This document shows, piece by piece, positions 35,337 through 43,053 of a stretch of 64,000 nucleotides of DNA. How positions within the stretch are numbered: position 1 is the stretch's first letter; each line of letters starts with the position of its first letter. This DNA is from Sulfitobacter sp. OXR-159 (GTDB lineage Bacteria > Pseudomonadota > Alphaproteobacteria > Rhodobacterales > Rhodobacteraceae): positions 1,745,001-1,809,000 of the forward strand of contig NZ_CP139707.1 in assembly GCF_034377145.1 (NCBI RefSeq). Reading direction: 5' to 3'. The translations under genes were made by a program, and so were the position numbers. The notes below the pieces were generated by a model that was given only the letters and a program-made list of their open reading frames with translations, was not told the origin of the DNA and ran no database searches.

Positions 35337-35965
35337 GCAGCACCCTGCCAATCGATCGCGCAGACCTCAGCAGATTTGCCCCCGAAATCCCAAACCCGCC
35401 CATAGTCGCGGACCTTGGATTTCACCCCACGCGCCGCCACGATATTTGGTCCCATCCAGTATTTGGAGTTGGTGATCGTCACCGGCTCACCCGGTTCGGC
35501 CCCGGCGAGCAGTTCGATCTCGCCGTTGATCTTCCGGCCGATGTTAATGACACGGCGGTTGCCGTCGCGAATGATCTCAACCGGCGCACGTTCGGCGCCG
35601 ATGATCTCGCTCACTAGCATGGTAAACAGCCCCGTCGTGCCGCCCGCCGCGCCGCTGAAGATTTTCAATAAACCATCATAGGCCGCCTCGCTCGCGCGGT
35701 CGTCCACATAGGCGGCGACCTTCCAGTTCCCCTCGCCCATACGGCCAGGGATGTCGACCAACAGGCCCACGTTCAGCCCGGCCAAATCCTCCCCTTCGAA
35801 ATGGCCTTCGTCGATCACGATGCCCATCCACGCATGGCAGTGACCTTCGGTCGGCAGATGCGCGCCAAGGCTGACCACGCAGGGGCAGAAGACATCGCAA
35901 GAGCAGTTGAGGAATAGCTCGCCTTTTACGGCCCAATTCGCGGGTGTCATCTCTCTGTTTGGCAT
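35333..35965 (-). CDS. DUF1326 domain protein
   Basis: 210 residues, no signal peptide. The N-terminal part has a Cys cluster NCSCDVFCPCVVS followed by HCHAWMGIVIDEGHF, which looks like a metal site. The family is usually paired with DUF2182 membrane proteins, as here. The start ATG 35965 is 1 nt after the DUF2182 stop, and its ribosome site AGGAGG is made by the two Gly codons that end DUF2182. Function unknown. Confidence 0.88.
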   Translation of the reverse strand: MPNREMTPANWAVKGELFLNCSCDVFCPCVVSLGAHLPTEGHCHAWMGIVIDEGHFEGEDLAGLNVGLLVDIPGRMGEGNWKVAAYVDDRASEAAYDGLLKIFSGAAGGTTGLFTMLVSEIIGAERAPVEIIRDGNRRVINIGRKINGEIELLAGAEPGEPVTITNSKYWMGPNIVAARGVKSKVRDYGRVWDFGGKSAEVCAIDWQGAA

Positions 35966-35966
35966 A

Positions 35967-36755
35967 TTATCCTCCTGTTATTGCGGGCCAACCCGCCACG
36001 ACGACAGCGCCGAGGATCAAGGTGAAACCCATTGGTTTAGTTGCGTAATGTCCGATTTGCGGTAGCTTTTCGATGACCATGAAAAGCGTCGCCAGCCCCA
36101 TCCAAGCAAGGTTCATCACCCCACCGGCAAAGCCCAGTACCATAATGCCCCAGCAGCAGCCTGCACAAAAGGTGCCGAGGCCCAATCCCATGCGAAAACC
36201 GCCTGCGACACCGGGGCGCCAATGGCCCATGAAATACATCATCGGAGAGTGGCAGACGCCGTGGCAGACCTCCTTGGCGCGGGTGAATTGGAACAGGCCG
36301 ACGCTCAGTAGCAGCGCCGCCGCAGTCCAGCGCGATTTGGCGATGCCCAGCATGTCGATGACCCCGCCGTGCAAGAGAAGCAATTGCAGCCCTGCGATCC
36401 CCGCTGCAAAGGCAAGCCAGACCGCGAAGTAGCCTGCAAGCACCGCCAGCCAGCCCGCGCGGGTGCCGTTGGCCGAGGTCATGAGGTCTTCGTAAGCGCG
36501 CAGGGTCGGGACCATGGTCGGGACCATCATCGCAGCCATCATCGCCCCCCACATCGTGAAAAGCGGAAAGAAGCGCGTCATGGGCATATACATATCCATG
36601 CCCGGATCCATCTGCCGCATCCGTTCACCCATCGTGCCCGGACGACCCAGCAGATCGACATCCATCTGCATCGCCATGCTGTACATCATCCACCAAGCCG
36701 CTAGAATCAGGGCGAAAAACCCCAGCCAAAGTGTTGACCGTACCATGCCCGTCAT
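35967..36755 (-). CDS. DUF2182 predicted metal-binding membrane protein
   Basis: 262 residues with about six to seven membrane segments. Rich in Met (for example GERMRQMDPGMDMYMPM and AMMAAMMVPTM) with KEVCHGVCHSPM and FCAGCCWG in or near membrane segments, suggesting binding of a soft metal such as copper. First gene of the operon DUF2182-DUF1326-dinB-dmdA-acuI. GGGGAGGG precedes the ATG. Confidence 0.88.
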   Translation of the reverse strand: MTGMVRSTLWLGFFALILAAWWMMYSMAMQMDVDLLGRPGTMGERMRQMDPGMDMYMPMTRFFPLFTMWGAMMAAMMVPTMVPTLRAYEDLMTSANGTRAGWLAVLAGYFAVWLAFAAGIAGLQLLLLHGGVIDMLGIAKSRWTAAALLLSVGLFQFTRAKEVCHGVCHSPMMYFMGHWRPGVAGGFRMGLGLGTFCAGCCWGIMVLGFAGGVMNLAWMGLATLFMVIEKLPQIGHYATKPMGFTLILGAVVVAGWPAITGG

Positions 36756-36777
36756 CGCCGCCCTCCCCTGCGTGCTC

Positions 36778-36806
36778 TTGTAGATTTAATGTCAGACAAT
36801 TAAACT
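36778..36806 (+). promoter_or_regulatory. Promoter of the GntR regulator gene
   Basis: TTGTAG (36778-36783), 17 bp, TAAACT (36801-36806). Operator site 1 fills its spacer, and the promoter overlaps the divergent one. Confidence 0.5.
36789..36801. promoter_or_regulatory. Operator site 1, probable GntR (FadR-type) binding site
   Basis: On the minus strand AATTGTCTGACAT, sharing AATTGT-NN-GACAT with site 2. The core TGTCAGACA is palindromic, like FadR-family operators (T-G-T-N-A-C-A type). Confidence 0.55.
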
Positions 36807-36827
36807 CCTCGCAAACACTAATTGTAA
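36799..36827 (-). promoter_or_regulatory. Promoter of the DUF2182-DUF1326-dinB-dmdA-acuI operon
   Basis: On the minus strand TTACAA (-35, 36822-36827), 17 bp, TTTAAT (-10, 36799-36804). The -35 lies in operator site 2 and the -10 touches site 1. Confidence 0.5.
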
Positions 36828-36832
36828 GACAT
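36820..36832. promoter_or_regulatory. Operator site 2, probable GntR (FadR-type) binding site
   Basis: AATTGTAAGACAT, directly before the GntR start codon; 11 of 13 bases equal the reverse complement of site 1, 31 bp away. Confidence 0.55.
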
Positions 36833-37579
36833 ATGAAAATCGATCCAAGCAACCCCGCCGATCTATCGGCTCAAATCGCCACTGCCATTCGCGACGCCAT
36901 TATCGGCGGGCGTCTGATCGTCGACCAGCGCCTGCCATCTGAGGCGGAATTGGCCGAGCAGTTCGAGGTCTCTCGCCCCACGGTGCGCGAAGCATTGAAG
37001 CGCCTTGCCGCGCAATCGCTGATCCGCACGCAGCGCGGGGCCACGGGGGGCGCTTTCGTGAATCGCCTCAGCTTTCCAGATGCTTACGCGCAGCAGATCA
37101 CCACTTCTACGTTGCTATTGTCGATGAACGCGGTGAGTTTCGAAACCGCCTGCGAAGCCCGCTTCGCCCTAGAGCGCGCCTGTGCCCCCCTCTCGGCAGA
37201 GCGGCGCACGGCGGATCACCTTGCCACAATGCGCGCTGAAATCCACCGGCAGGCGCAGGCGGGGCTGACCGATGAGGCGTTTTGCGCGTCCGATGTCGCC
37301 TTCCACCGGGCGCTGGTTGACGGCGCGGGCAACCCGGTGCTGAGCTATCAACTCGCGGGCGCGGTCGAAGCCATGCAGCCTTTGATGAATATGATCACCT
37401 TCACGGCAAGAGATCGGGCGCGGATCATTGCCCTGCACCAAGACATCGCCAATGCCGCAGAAGCGCAGGACGGCAAAGCGGTAACGGCAGGATTGACGGC
37501 GCTGGAAGCGGAGACCCAAGACCTTGCCCAGAGCGTTTTCGCCGCGCGTGCTGCCCGGAATGCAGGAAAGGCTGGCTGA
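36833..37579 (+). CDS. GntR-family (FadR/FCD) regulator of the DMSP locus
   Basis: 248 residues from ATG 36833. Winged helix (about 10-75) with IIGGRLIVDQRLPSEAELAEQ and VSRPTVREALKRLAA, then an all-helical FCD ligand domain (about 95-225). FCD proteins are usually repressors released by small acids. It diverges from the dmdA operon across 77 bp holding two matching operator sites, and a GntR gene is beside dmdA in Ruegeria pomeroyi too. I infer that it represses the operon and itself until DMSP or a product such as acrylate is present. Confidence 0.9.
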   Translation: MKIDPSNPADLSAQIATAIRDAIIGGRLIVDQRLPSEAELAEQFEVSRPTVREALKRLAAQSLIRTQRGATGGAFVNRLSFPDAYAQQITTSTLLLSMNAVSFETACEARFALERACAPLSAERRTADHLATMRAEIHRQAQAGLTDEAFCASDVAFHRALVDGAGNPVLSYQLAGAVEAMQPLMNMITFTARDRARIIALHQDIANAAEAQDGKAVTAGLTALEAETQDLAQSVFAARAARNAGKAG

Positions 37580-37654
37580 GAAGTTGCGACTTCACTTATA
37601 AAACAATGGGGTGCGCGTGAACCTTGATGTCATTATTTCCCGCCGTCGCACCCC

Positions 37655-37683
37655 TTGCAATTCACCCATGACGGCCCTACTTT
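37655..37683 (+). promoter_or_regulatory. Promoter of the tmRNA gene
   Basis: TTGCAA (37655-37660), 17 bp, TACTTT (37678-37683); transcription would start near 37690. Confidence 0.45.
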
Positions 37684-37689
37684 AATCTT

Positions 37690-38000
37690 GTCCTTCGGGA
37701 CTATGGACATAAACGCGCTCGTAATAAGCGGTTCGGACCCGGGGGCGGTACCCGGCGGCTCCACCAAACATCCTTCATTTGGGGATCATGGGGCCGAAAT
37801 AGGATCGACGAACGTCTAAAGGGGTTGCTTTGTTTCGGTGAGATACCACCGTTATCGGTTCAAACTGTACAATTGCAAATGACAATCGTGCTCCAGTTGC
37901 GATGGCCGCGTAAGCGGTTTCAGCGACTGAAATCTAAGTCCTTAGGCTTTGCAGCTTAAGGCGGGGTTCGCAGGTACCTGGCAACAGAAACCTGCACTTT
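37690..38000 (+). ncRNA. ssrA: tmRNA, circularly permuted two-piece form
   Basis: The acceptor piece comes first and ends GGCGGCTCCACCA at about 37774. The coding piece starts GGGGCCGAAATAGG at about 37791; GGGGCCG pairs with CGGCTCC to rebuild the acceptor stem. The tag frame starts at GCA 37875 and reads ANDNRAPVAMAA to TAA 37911-37913, a roseobacter-type degradation tag. A final hairpin GCAGGT/ACCTGC ends at about 37995. Outer ends are approximate. Rescues stalled ribosomes with SmpB; the tag is read by ClpXP and SspB, whose gene is 1.4 kb downstream. Confidence 0.95.
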
Positions 38001-38117
38001 TCCCCTCCATATCTCGGCGAATTCAATTGCTTGAGCGGTGTTCTTGACCCTGCGCTTCCGTGCCCCTATCCGTTATAAAACGAAGCCGCTGTGGCTTCTT
38101 TCGCGCAGGAAGTTCGC

Positions 38118-39362
38118 ATGACCCCGCCCAGCTGGCCCGAAATGTTTCGCGTCTTCGGACGCATCGGGCTGATGTCATTCGGCGGCCCGGCGGCACAGAT
38201 TGCCGTGATGCACCGTGAGTTGGTCGAGGACCGCCCGTGGCTAAGCGAGCAGACCTACCTGCGGGCGCTCTCACTCTGTATGCTGTTGCCCGGACCGGAA
38301 GCGATGCAACTGGCGACCTATGCGGGCTGGCGTCTGCGCGGTGTGGCTGGCGGGCTGCTCGGGGGGTTGCTTTTCGTGGTGCCGGGGGCGGCATTCATCG
38401 CTGTGCTGGCTTTGCTATATGCGTGGTATGGGCAGTTGCCCCTTGTGCAGATGACTTTTCTCGGCATCAAGGCCGCCGTCATTATCGTGGTATTCCAAGC
38501 GCTTCTAAAGGTTTCTTCAAAGGCGTTGCATGGGCGTCTTGGCTGGGCGCTGGCCTTTGGGTCGTTCATCGGCATTTTTGTTCTGGGCTTGCCATTTCCA
38601 CTGATCATTCTGCTGGCCGGTGCCATCGGGATGTTGACCAAAAGCCCCACTGCGGTGGCCGAGCCGGCAAATCTGCCACCTGCGCGCAGTCTGCGCACCC
38701 TGCTGATCTGGGGCGGGCTTTGGGCCGCGCCGCTTGTGCTTTTGGCGCTGCTGGGTGAGGATTTTCTGCTGCAACTCGGCCTGTTCTTCTCCAAGCTCGC
38801 TGTGGTGACCTTCGGCGGTGCCTATGCCGTGCTGGCCTATATGACCCAGACAGTGGTTCAGGATTTCGGTTGGATTAACACGGACCAAATGATTGACGCA
38901 CTCGGCTTGGCCGAGACGACGCCCGGCCCGCTGATCCTCGTTACGCAATTTGTCGGGATGCTGGCAGGCTTTGCCCAAAGCGGCCCGTCGGGCGCGCTCG
39001 CTGCCGGGCTGCTGGCGCTTTGGGTGACTTTCACGCCGTGCTTTTTGTGGATATTCTTGGCCGGCCCGTATCTTGAGGCACTTTCTGAACAGCCGCGCAT
39101 CGCGGGGGCGCTGCGGGCCATCACGGCGGCAGTGGTGGGGGTGATCGCCAATCTCTCGGTCTGGTTTGCGCTGCATGTGCTGTTTGATCGGGTCGCCCCT
39201 GGGGTCACCCTCGCCCTGCCCGCGCCGGTTTGGGAAAGCTTCAATCCGCTGGCCGCCGCGCTCACCCTATTGGCCGCTGTGCTGATGCTGGCGCTCAAGC
39301 GTGGTTTTGTAGTCACGATGATCCTGCTCGCGGTGCTTGCTCTGCTCCTTCGCGCGATTTAG
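38118..39362 (+). CDS. Chromate (CHR) family transporter, long form
   Basis: 414 residues with two homologous CHR halves and about ten membrane segments. Signature motifs are LMSFGGPAAQIAVMH in the first half, LPGPEAMQLATY, and the second-half VVTFGGAYAVLAYM. Long CHR proteins export chromate; sulfate can compete. Start ATG 38118 follows AGGAAG; the frame is open 9 codons upstream. No regulator or reductase gene lies beside it. Confidence 0.92.
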   Translation: MTPPSWPEMFRVFGRIGLMSFGGPAAQIAVMHRELVEDRPWLSEQTYLRALSLCMLLPGPEAMQLATYAGWRLRGVAGGLLGGLLFVVPGAAFIAVLALLYAWYGQLPLVQMTFLGIKAAVIIVVFQALLKVSSKALHGRLGWALAFGSFIGIFVLGLPFPLIILLAGAIGMLTKSPTAVAEPANLPPARSLRTLLIWGGLWAAPLVLLALLGEDFLLQLGLFFSKLAVVTFGGAYAVLAYMTQTVVQDFGWINTDQMIDALGLAETTPGPLILVTQFVGMLAGFAQSGPSGALAAGLLALWVTFTPCFLWIFLAGPYLEALSEQPRIAGALRAITAAVVGVIANLSVWFALHVLFDRVAPGVTLALPAPVWESFNPLAAALTLLAAVLMLALKRGFVVTMILLAVLALLLRAI

Positions 39363-39435
39363 CGCCGCGCCCCCTTTCACTCGCCTGTGAATGGGGTATG
39401 CTGACCCCTGCCCATCGCCCGGACCGGAGAGAAGA

Positions 39436-39915
39436 ATGAGCCGCAGCATTGATTACGGCAACCTGATGCACGAAGCCATGCGGGGTTTGATCCGCAGGGT
39501 CTTGCAGGATGTATCGGACCAAGGGCTACCGGGGAATCACCACTTTTTCATCACCTTCGATACCTCGCACCCGGATGCGGAATTGGCCGATTGGCTCTCA
39601 GACCGTTATCCCGATGAGATGACCGTGGTGATGCAGCACTGGTACGATGGGCTTGATGTTGGCGCAGACGGATTTGCCATCACGCTGAACTTCGGCGATG
39701 CGCCCGAGCCGCTTTATATTCCCTACGACGCGATCCGCACCTTTGTGGACCCTTCGGTTGAGTTCGGCCTGCGGTTCGAACAGCAAGAAACCGAAGAAGA
39801 AGACGAAGATCGCGATGAGGCCACGCTTGACCAAACTGATGAGGAAGAGCTGGAAGTCGCGGAAGAGCCCGCCAAGGACGCCGAGATCGTCTCGCTCGAT
39901 TCCTTTCGGAAGTAG
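39436..39915 (+). CDS. sspB: SspB-alpha, ClpXP adaptor
   Basis: 159 residues from ATG 39436, with GGAGAG upstream. Binds ssrA-tagged proteins and delivers them to ClpX. The substrate-binding fold includes [14 protein letters not shown] and [18 protein letters not shown] long acidic linker (about 118-150) leads to the C-terminal ClpX-binding tail IVSLDSFRK. Short, alphaproteobacterial type. It lies close to ssrA. Confidence 0.93.
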   Translation: MSRSIDYGNLMHEAMRGLIRRVLQDVSDQGLPGNHHFFITFDTSHPDAELADWLSDRYPDEMTVVMQHWYDGLDVGADGFAITLNFGDAPEPLYIPYDAIRTFVDPSVEFGLRFEQQETEEEDEDRDEATLDQTDEEELEVAEEPAKDAEIVSLDSFRK

Positions 39916-40010
39916 CGCAGGATTGGCCGTTAGCGCCATCCCTGCATTGCGCAGACCGTAAGGCGCAGGTACACCGCTGGGCAACGATAAGTCACAGCAG
40001 GAGCCACAAA

Positions 40011-41402
40011 ATGGCCGATACCCGCACCGAAACCGACAGCTTTGGTCCGCTCGAAGTTCCTTCCGATAAATATTGGGGCGCGCAGACGCAGCGCTCGATC
40101 ATCAACTTCCCAATCGGCTGGGAAAAGCAGCCCATCGCCATCGTGCGCGCGCTTGGCGTGATCAAGAAGGCCTGCGCGCAGGCCAATGTGGCACAGGGTT
40201 CGCTTGATGAGGACCGCGGCAAGGCGATCGTTCAGGCCGCTGGCGAAGTTTTTGAGGGCAAGTTCGACGACAACTTCCCGCTGGTTGTCTGGCAGACCGG
40301 CTCGGGCACCCAGTCGAACATGAACGCCAACGAGGTTATCGCCAACCGCGCGATTGAGCTTATGGGCGGCACCATCGGGTCCAAAGACCCAGTGCACCCC
40401 AACGATCACTGCAACATGGGCCAGTCGTCAAACGACACTTTCCCAACCGCCATGCATATCGCCACCGCGATGACGGCGCGGGACGTGCTGCTGCCGGGGC
40501 TGGAGAAGCTGCACGGCGCGCTGCAAAAGAAAGTCGAGGAATTCGACGGCATCATCAAGATCGGCCGCACCCACACGCAGGATGCGACGCCTCTGACGCT
40601 GAGCCAAGAATTCTCAGGCTACACCCATCAGGTCGCCATGAGCATCGCGCGCGTGCGCGACGCGCTTGGCCGCATCTATGAACTGGCCCAAGGCGGCACC
40701 GCCGTTGGCACCGGGCTGAACACCCAAAAGGGCTGGGCCGAAACCGTGGCGCATAACATGGCCGAGATCACCGGCCTGCCCTTCGTCACCGCGCCGAACA
40801 AGTTCGAGGCGCTCGCCGCCCATGACGCGATGGTCGAGATCTCCGGCGCGCTGAAAACCGTCTCCGCCAGCCTGTTCAAAATCGCCAATGACATCCGCCT
40901 GCTGGGGTCCGGCCCGCGTTGTGGTCTGGGCGAGCTGATCCTGCCCGAGAACGAACCGGGCTCGTCGATCATGCCGGGCAAGGTCAACCCGACCCAGTGC
41001 GAGGCGCTGACGCAGGTCTGCATTCACGTGATGGGCAACGACGCGGCGGTTGGCTTTGCCGGGTCTCAGGGACATTTTGAGCTGAACGTCTACAAGCCCA
41101 TGATGGCCTATAACGTTCTGCAATCCATGCAGCTTTTGGGTGACGCGGCCTCGGCCTTCACTGATAATCTGGTGGTTGACCTCAGGGCCGACGCGGACCG
41201 CATCGAAAAGCTGATGCGCGAGTCGCTGATGCTGGTGACCGCGCTGGCCCCTGAAATCGGCTATGACAATGCCACCAAGGTCGCCAAGACCGCGCATAAG
41301 AACGGCACCACGCTCAAAGAAGAAGCCATCGCACTGGGCTTTGTGGATGCCGAAACCTTTGAACGGGTCGTGCGGCCCGAAAATATGATCGGACCAAAAT
41401 GA
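40011..41402 (+). CDS. fumC: Fumarate hydratase class II
   Basis: 463 residues. Hydrates fumarate to malate in the TCA cycle. Class II signature [13 protein letters not shown], with [25 protein letters not shown] and [24 protein letters not shown] precedes the ATG. Its stop overlaps the start of the DUF4169 gene (ATGA), so the small genes that follow are probably co-transcribed. Confidence 0.97.
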   Translation: MADTRTETDSFGPLEVPSDKYWGAQTQRSIINFPIGWEKQPIAIVRALGVIKKACAQANVAQGSLDEDRGKAIVQAAGEVFEGKFDDNFPLVVWQTGSGTQSNMNANEVIANRAIELMGGTIGSKDPVHPNDHCNMGQSSNDTFPTAMHIATAMTARDVLLPGLEKLHGALQKKVEEFDGIIKIGRTHTQDATPLTLSQEFSGYTHQVAMSIARVRDALGRIYELAQGGTAVGTGLNTQKGWAETVAHNMAEITGLPFVTAPNKFEALAAHDAMVEISGALKTVSASLFKIANDIRLLGSGPRCGLGELILPENEPGSSIMPGKVNPTQCEALTQVCIHVMGNDAAVGFAGSQGHFELNVYKPMMAYNVLQSMQLLGDAASAFTDNLVVDLRADADRIEKLMRESLMLVTALAPEIGYDNATKVAKTAHKNGTTLKEEAIALGFVDAETFERVVRPENMIGPK

Positions 41403-41575
41403 GTGCGCCCATCAACCTTAACAAGGTGAAGAAAGAGCGGGACCGTTCGTCTCGCAAAGCACGCGCGAATGAAAACGCCGTGGGTTTTGGCCAGACCAAA
41501 GCGCAGAAAGACGCGCTGAAGGCCCGCGCCGAACAGATCGCCCGCAATCTGGAAGCGCATAAGCGCGAGACATGA
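41399..41575 (+). CDS. DUF4169 small basic protein
   Basis: 58 residues, starting [20 protein letters not shown]. Highly basic, helical, no cysteines; the sequence matches my recollection of DUF4169, a family of alphaproteobacteria with unknown role. It starts in the fumC stop (ATGA) and its own stop overlaps the next start (ATGA at 41572). Such coupling supports translation. Confidence 0.85.
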   Translation: MSAPINLNKVKKERDRSSRKARANENAVGFGQTKAQKDALKARAEQIARNLEAHKRET

Positions 41576-41805
41576 ACGCGCGGCCCCGCAAACACTCGGT
41601 GACCCTTCGGGGTCACCGGACATCAATCTCTCTCGAAGATGAATTCTGGGATGAGTTCCGCGCCATTGCTGCCGCGCGGGGGCTGCCGATCAATGCGCTG
41701 GTGACTGAAATCGACGCGGCGCGGGGGCTGGACATCGGGCTTGCCGGGGCAATCCGGTTGTTCGTGTTGCGCGCGTTAAAAGAACGTTTACCAAAAGCAG
41801 ATTAG
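41572..41805 (+). CDS. Ribbon-helix-helix domain protein
   Basis: 77 residues. HSVTLRGHRTSISLEDEFWDEF gives the beta strand and first helix, quoted here only for its TSISLEDEFW core; then LPINALVTEID and SGAIRLF-like AGAIRLFVLRAL. Matches the RHH_4 family of putative DNA-binding proteins. Third gene of the fumC set. Target unknown. Confidence 0.85.
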   Translation: MNARPRKHSVTLRGHRTSISLEDEFWDEFRAIAAARGLPINALVTEIDAARGLDIGLAGAIRLFVLRALKERLPKAD

Positions 41806-41814
41806 CGTCGGGCC

Positions 41815-42042
41815 ATGGCCCTCGCATCCCCTCTCTCACCCGCCGCTTGGCTGGATGATATATTCGCCTCTAAGGCGGCTATTCGCGGACAGGTTATTCG
41901 ACGTAAAGCGCGCGATATCGAAAAGTTCGTCGGTCGCCGCGAATTCGAACGCGAGTTGAAACGTCGGGGTTTCCAAGCGGTTGAGAACGCCGGACAGGTC
42001 ATCATATTTTGCAATAGAGAACCCATCCGGCGGGTCGTGTAG
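41815..42042 (+). CDS. Small conserved-looking hypothetical protein
   Basis: 75 residues, starting MALASPLSPAAWLDDIFASK. Basic, with a segment FVGRREFERELKRRGFQAVENAGQVI that looks structured (quoted in part: REFERELKRRGF). No clear ribosome site. It follows the RHH gene by 9 bp on the same strand and is followed by a terminator, which supports it as the last gene of the operon. I do not recognise a function. Confidence 0.6.
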   Translation: MALASPLSPAAWLDDIFASKAAIRGQVIRRKARDIEKFVGRREFERELKRRGFQAVENAGQVIIFCNREPIRRVV

Positions 42043-42089
42043 CCGTTTTCTTTTAAAGAAAACGGCCACGGAATTTTCAAAAAATTCCG
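42042..42089. terminator. Two tandem hairpins between convergent operons
   Basis: GCCGTTTTCTT / AAGAAAACGGC (42042-42066) is an 11-bp stem with a 3-nt loop. CGGAATTTT / AAAATTCCG (42069-42089) is a 9-bp stem with loop CAA. They lie between the end of the fumC operon and the end of the aldolase gene, and would stop transcription both ways. Confidence 0.7.
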
Positions 42090-42091
42090 AT

Positions 42092-42985
42092 TTAGCAGAT
42101 CGACGCTTGGTAAATCTTCTCGATGTTCTGACCAAGCGCCTCGTTGAACTCCGCATCTGTCATCTTGACGTTCAGCCCTTCAGTCAAAGCGCGCGAGAAG
42201 CTGGCGATCATGGTGCGGTTCTTGCCCAGCCGTTCGCAGGCTTCCGCCGTGGAGTAGCCGCCCGATAGCGCAACGACGCGCAGCACGTTGGCGTGGCCGG
42301 CCAGTTCGTCATATAGACCAGCTTTTTCAGGAATCGTCAGTTTCAACATCACCATCTCGCCCTCGGGCAGCGCGTTCAGGTTCTTTTCAATCTCTCCGCG
42401 CAGGATCTCTTCGGCCTCTGCCTTCGTGTCGGAGTTGATGTTCACCTCCGGCTCAATGATCGGCACCAGACCGGCAGCGCAAACCTGTTTGGCCAGTTCG
42501 AACTGTTGCGCCACCACGGCGGCGATGCCGTTCTCGTTGGCCTCGTGAATGACCGAGCGTTCCTTGGTGCCAAAGATGCCGTGTTTCACCGCGCGGGCCA
42601 GCAGGTCGTCGATCTCCATGATCGGCTTCATCATCTGCACGCCGTTGTTGGTTTCCTCCAACCCCTTGTCGATCTTCAGGAAAGGCACCACGCCCCGGTC
42701 TTCCCACAGGAGCTGGGCGACGGGTTTGCCGTTGATGCTGTCATCCATCGTGCGCTCAAAAAGGATCGCGCCGATTACTTTCTCGGAGGTGAAATCGTCG
42801 GCCAGAATGATCCGTGCCCGCATGTCGTGGACGGCTTTGAACATTTCTGCGTCGCCGTTGTAATCCGACGGTTCCACGCCATAGAGGCTCAGCGCCTTGG
42901 GGGTGGAGCCGCCCGATTGATCGAGCGCCGCGATGAAGCCTTTGCCGCTGTTCATTTGCTCAAGTTGCGCCTTGTCGTAGCCCAT
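42092..42985 (-). CDS. Fructose-bisphosphate aldolase class I
   Basis: 297 residues from ATG 42985; a GTG three codons upstream is possible. Splits fructose 1,6-bisphosphate through a Schiff base. The family is the short bacterial class I type: MNSGKGFIAALDQSGGSTPK, LWEDRGVVPFLKIDKGLEE and MVMLKLTIPEKAG, with Lys in LKIDKG and LKLTIP as the probable active-site residues. Monocistronic. Confidence 0.93.
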   Translation of the reverse strand: MGYDKAQLEQMNSGKGFIAALDQSGGSTPKALSLYGVEPSDYNGDAEMFKAVHDMRARIILADDFTSEKVIGAILFERTMDDSINGKPVAQLLWEDRGVVPFLKIDKGLEETNNGVQMMKPIMEIDDLLARAVKHGIFGTKERSVIHEANENGIAAVVAQQFELAKQVCAAGLVPIIEPEVNINSDTKAEAEEILRGEIEKNLNALPEGEMVMLKLTIPEKAGLYDELAGHANVLRVVALSGGYSTAEACERLGKNRTMIASFSRALTEGLNVKMTDAEFNEALGQNIEKIYQASIC

Positions 42986-43053
42986 GTCACCCACGTCCTA
43001 TTTTGATTCCGTTCGCTGCGTTTCTAATTGAAACGCAAAGCCGATGATAGAAG

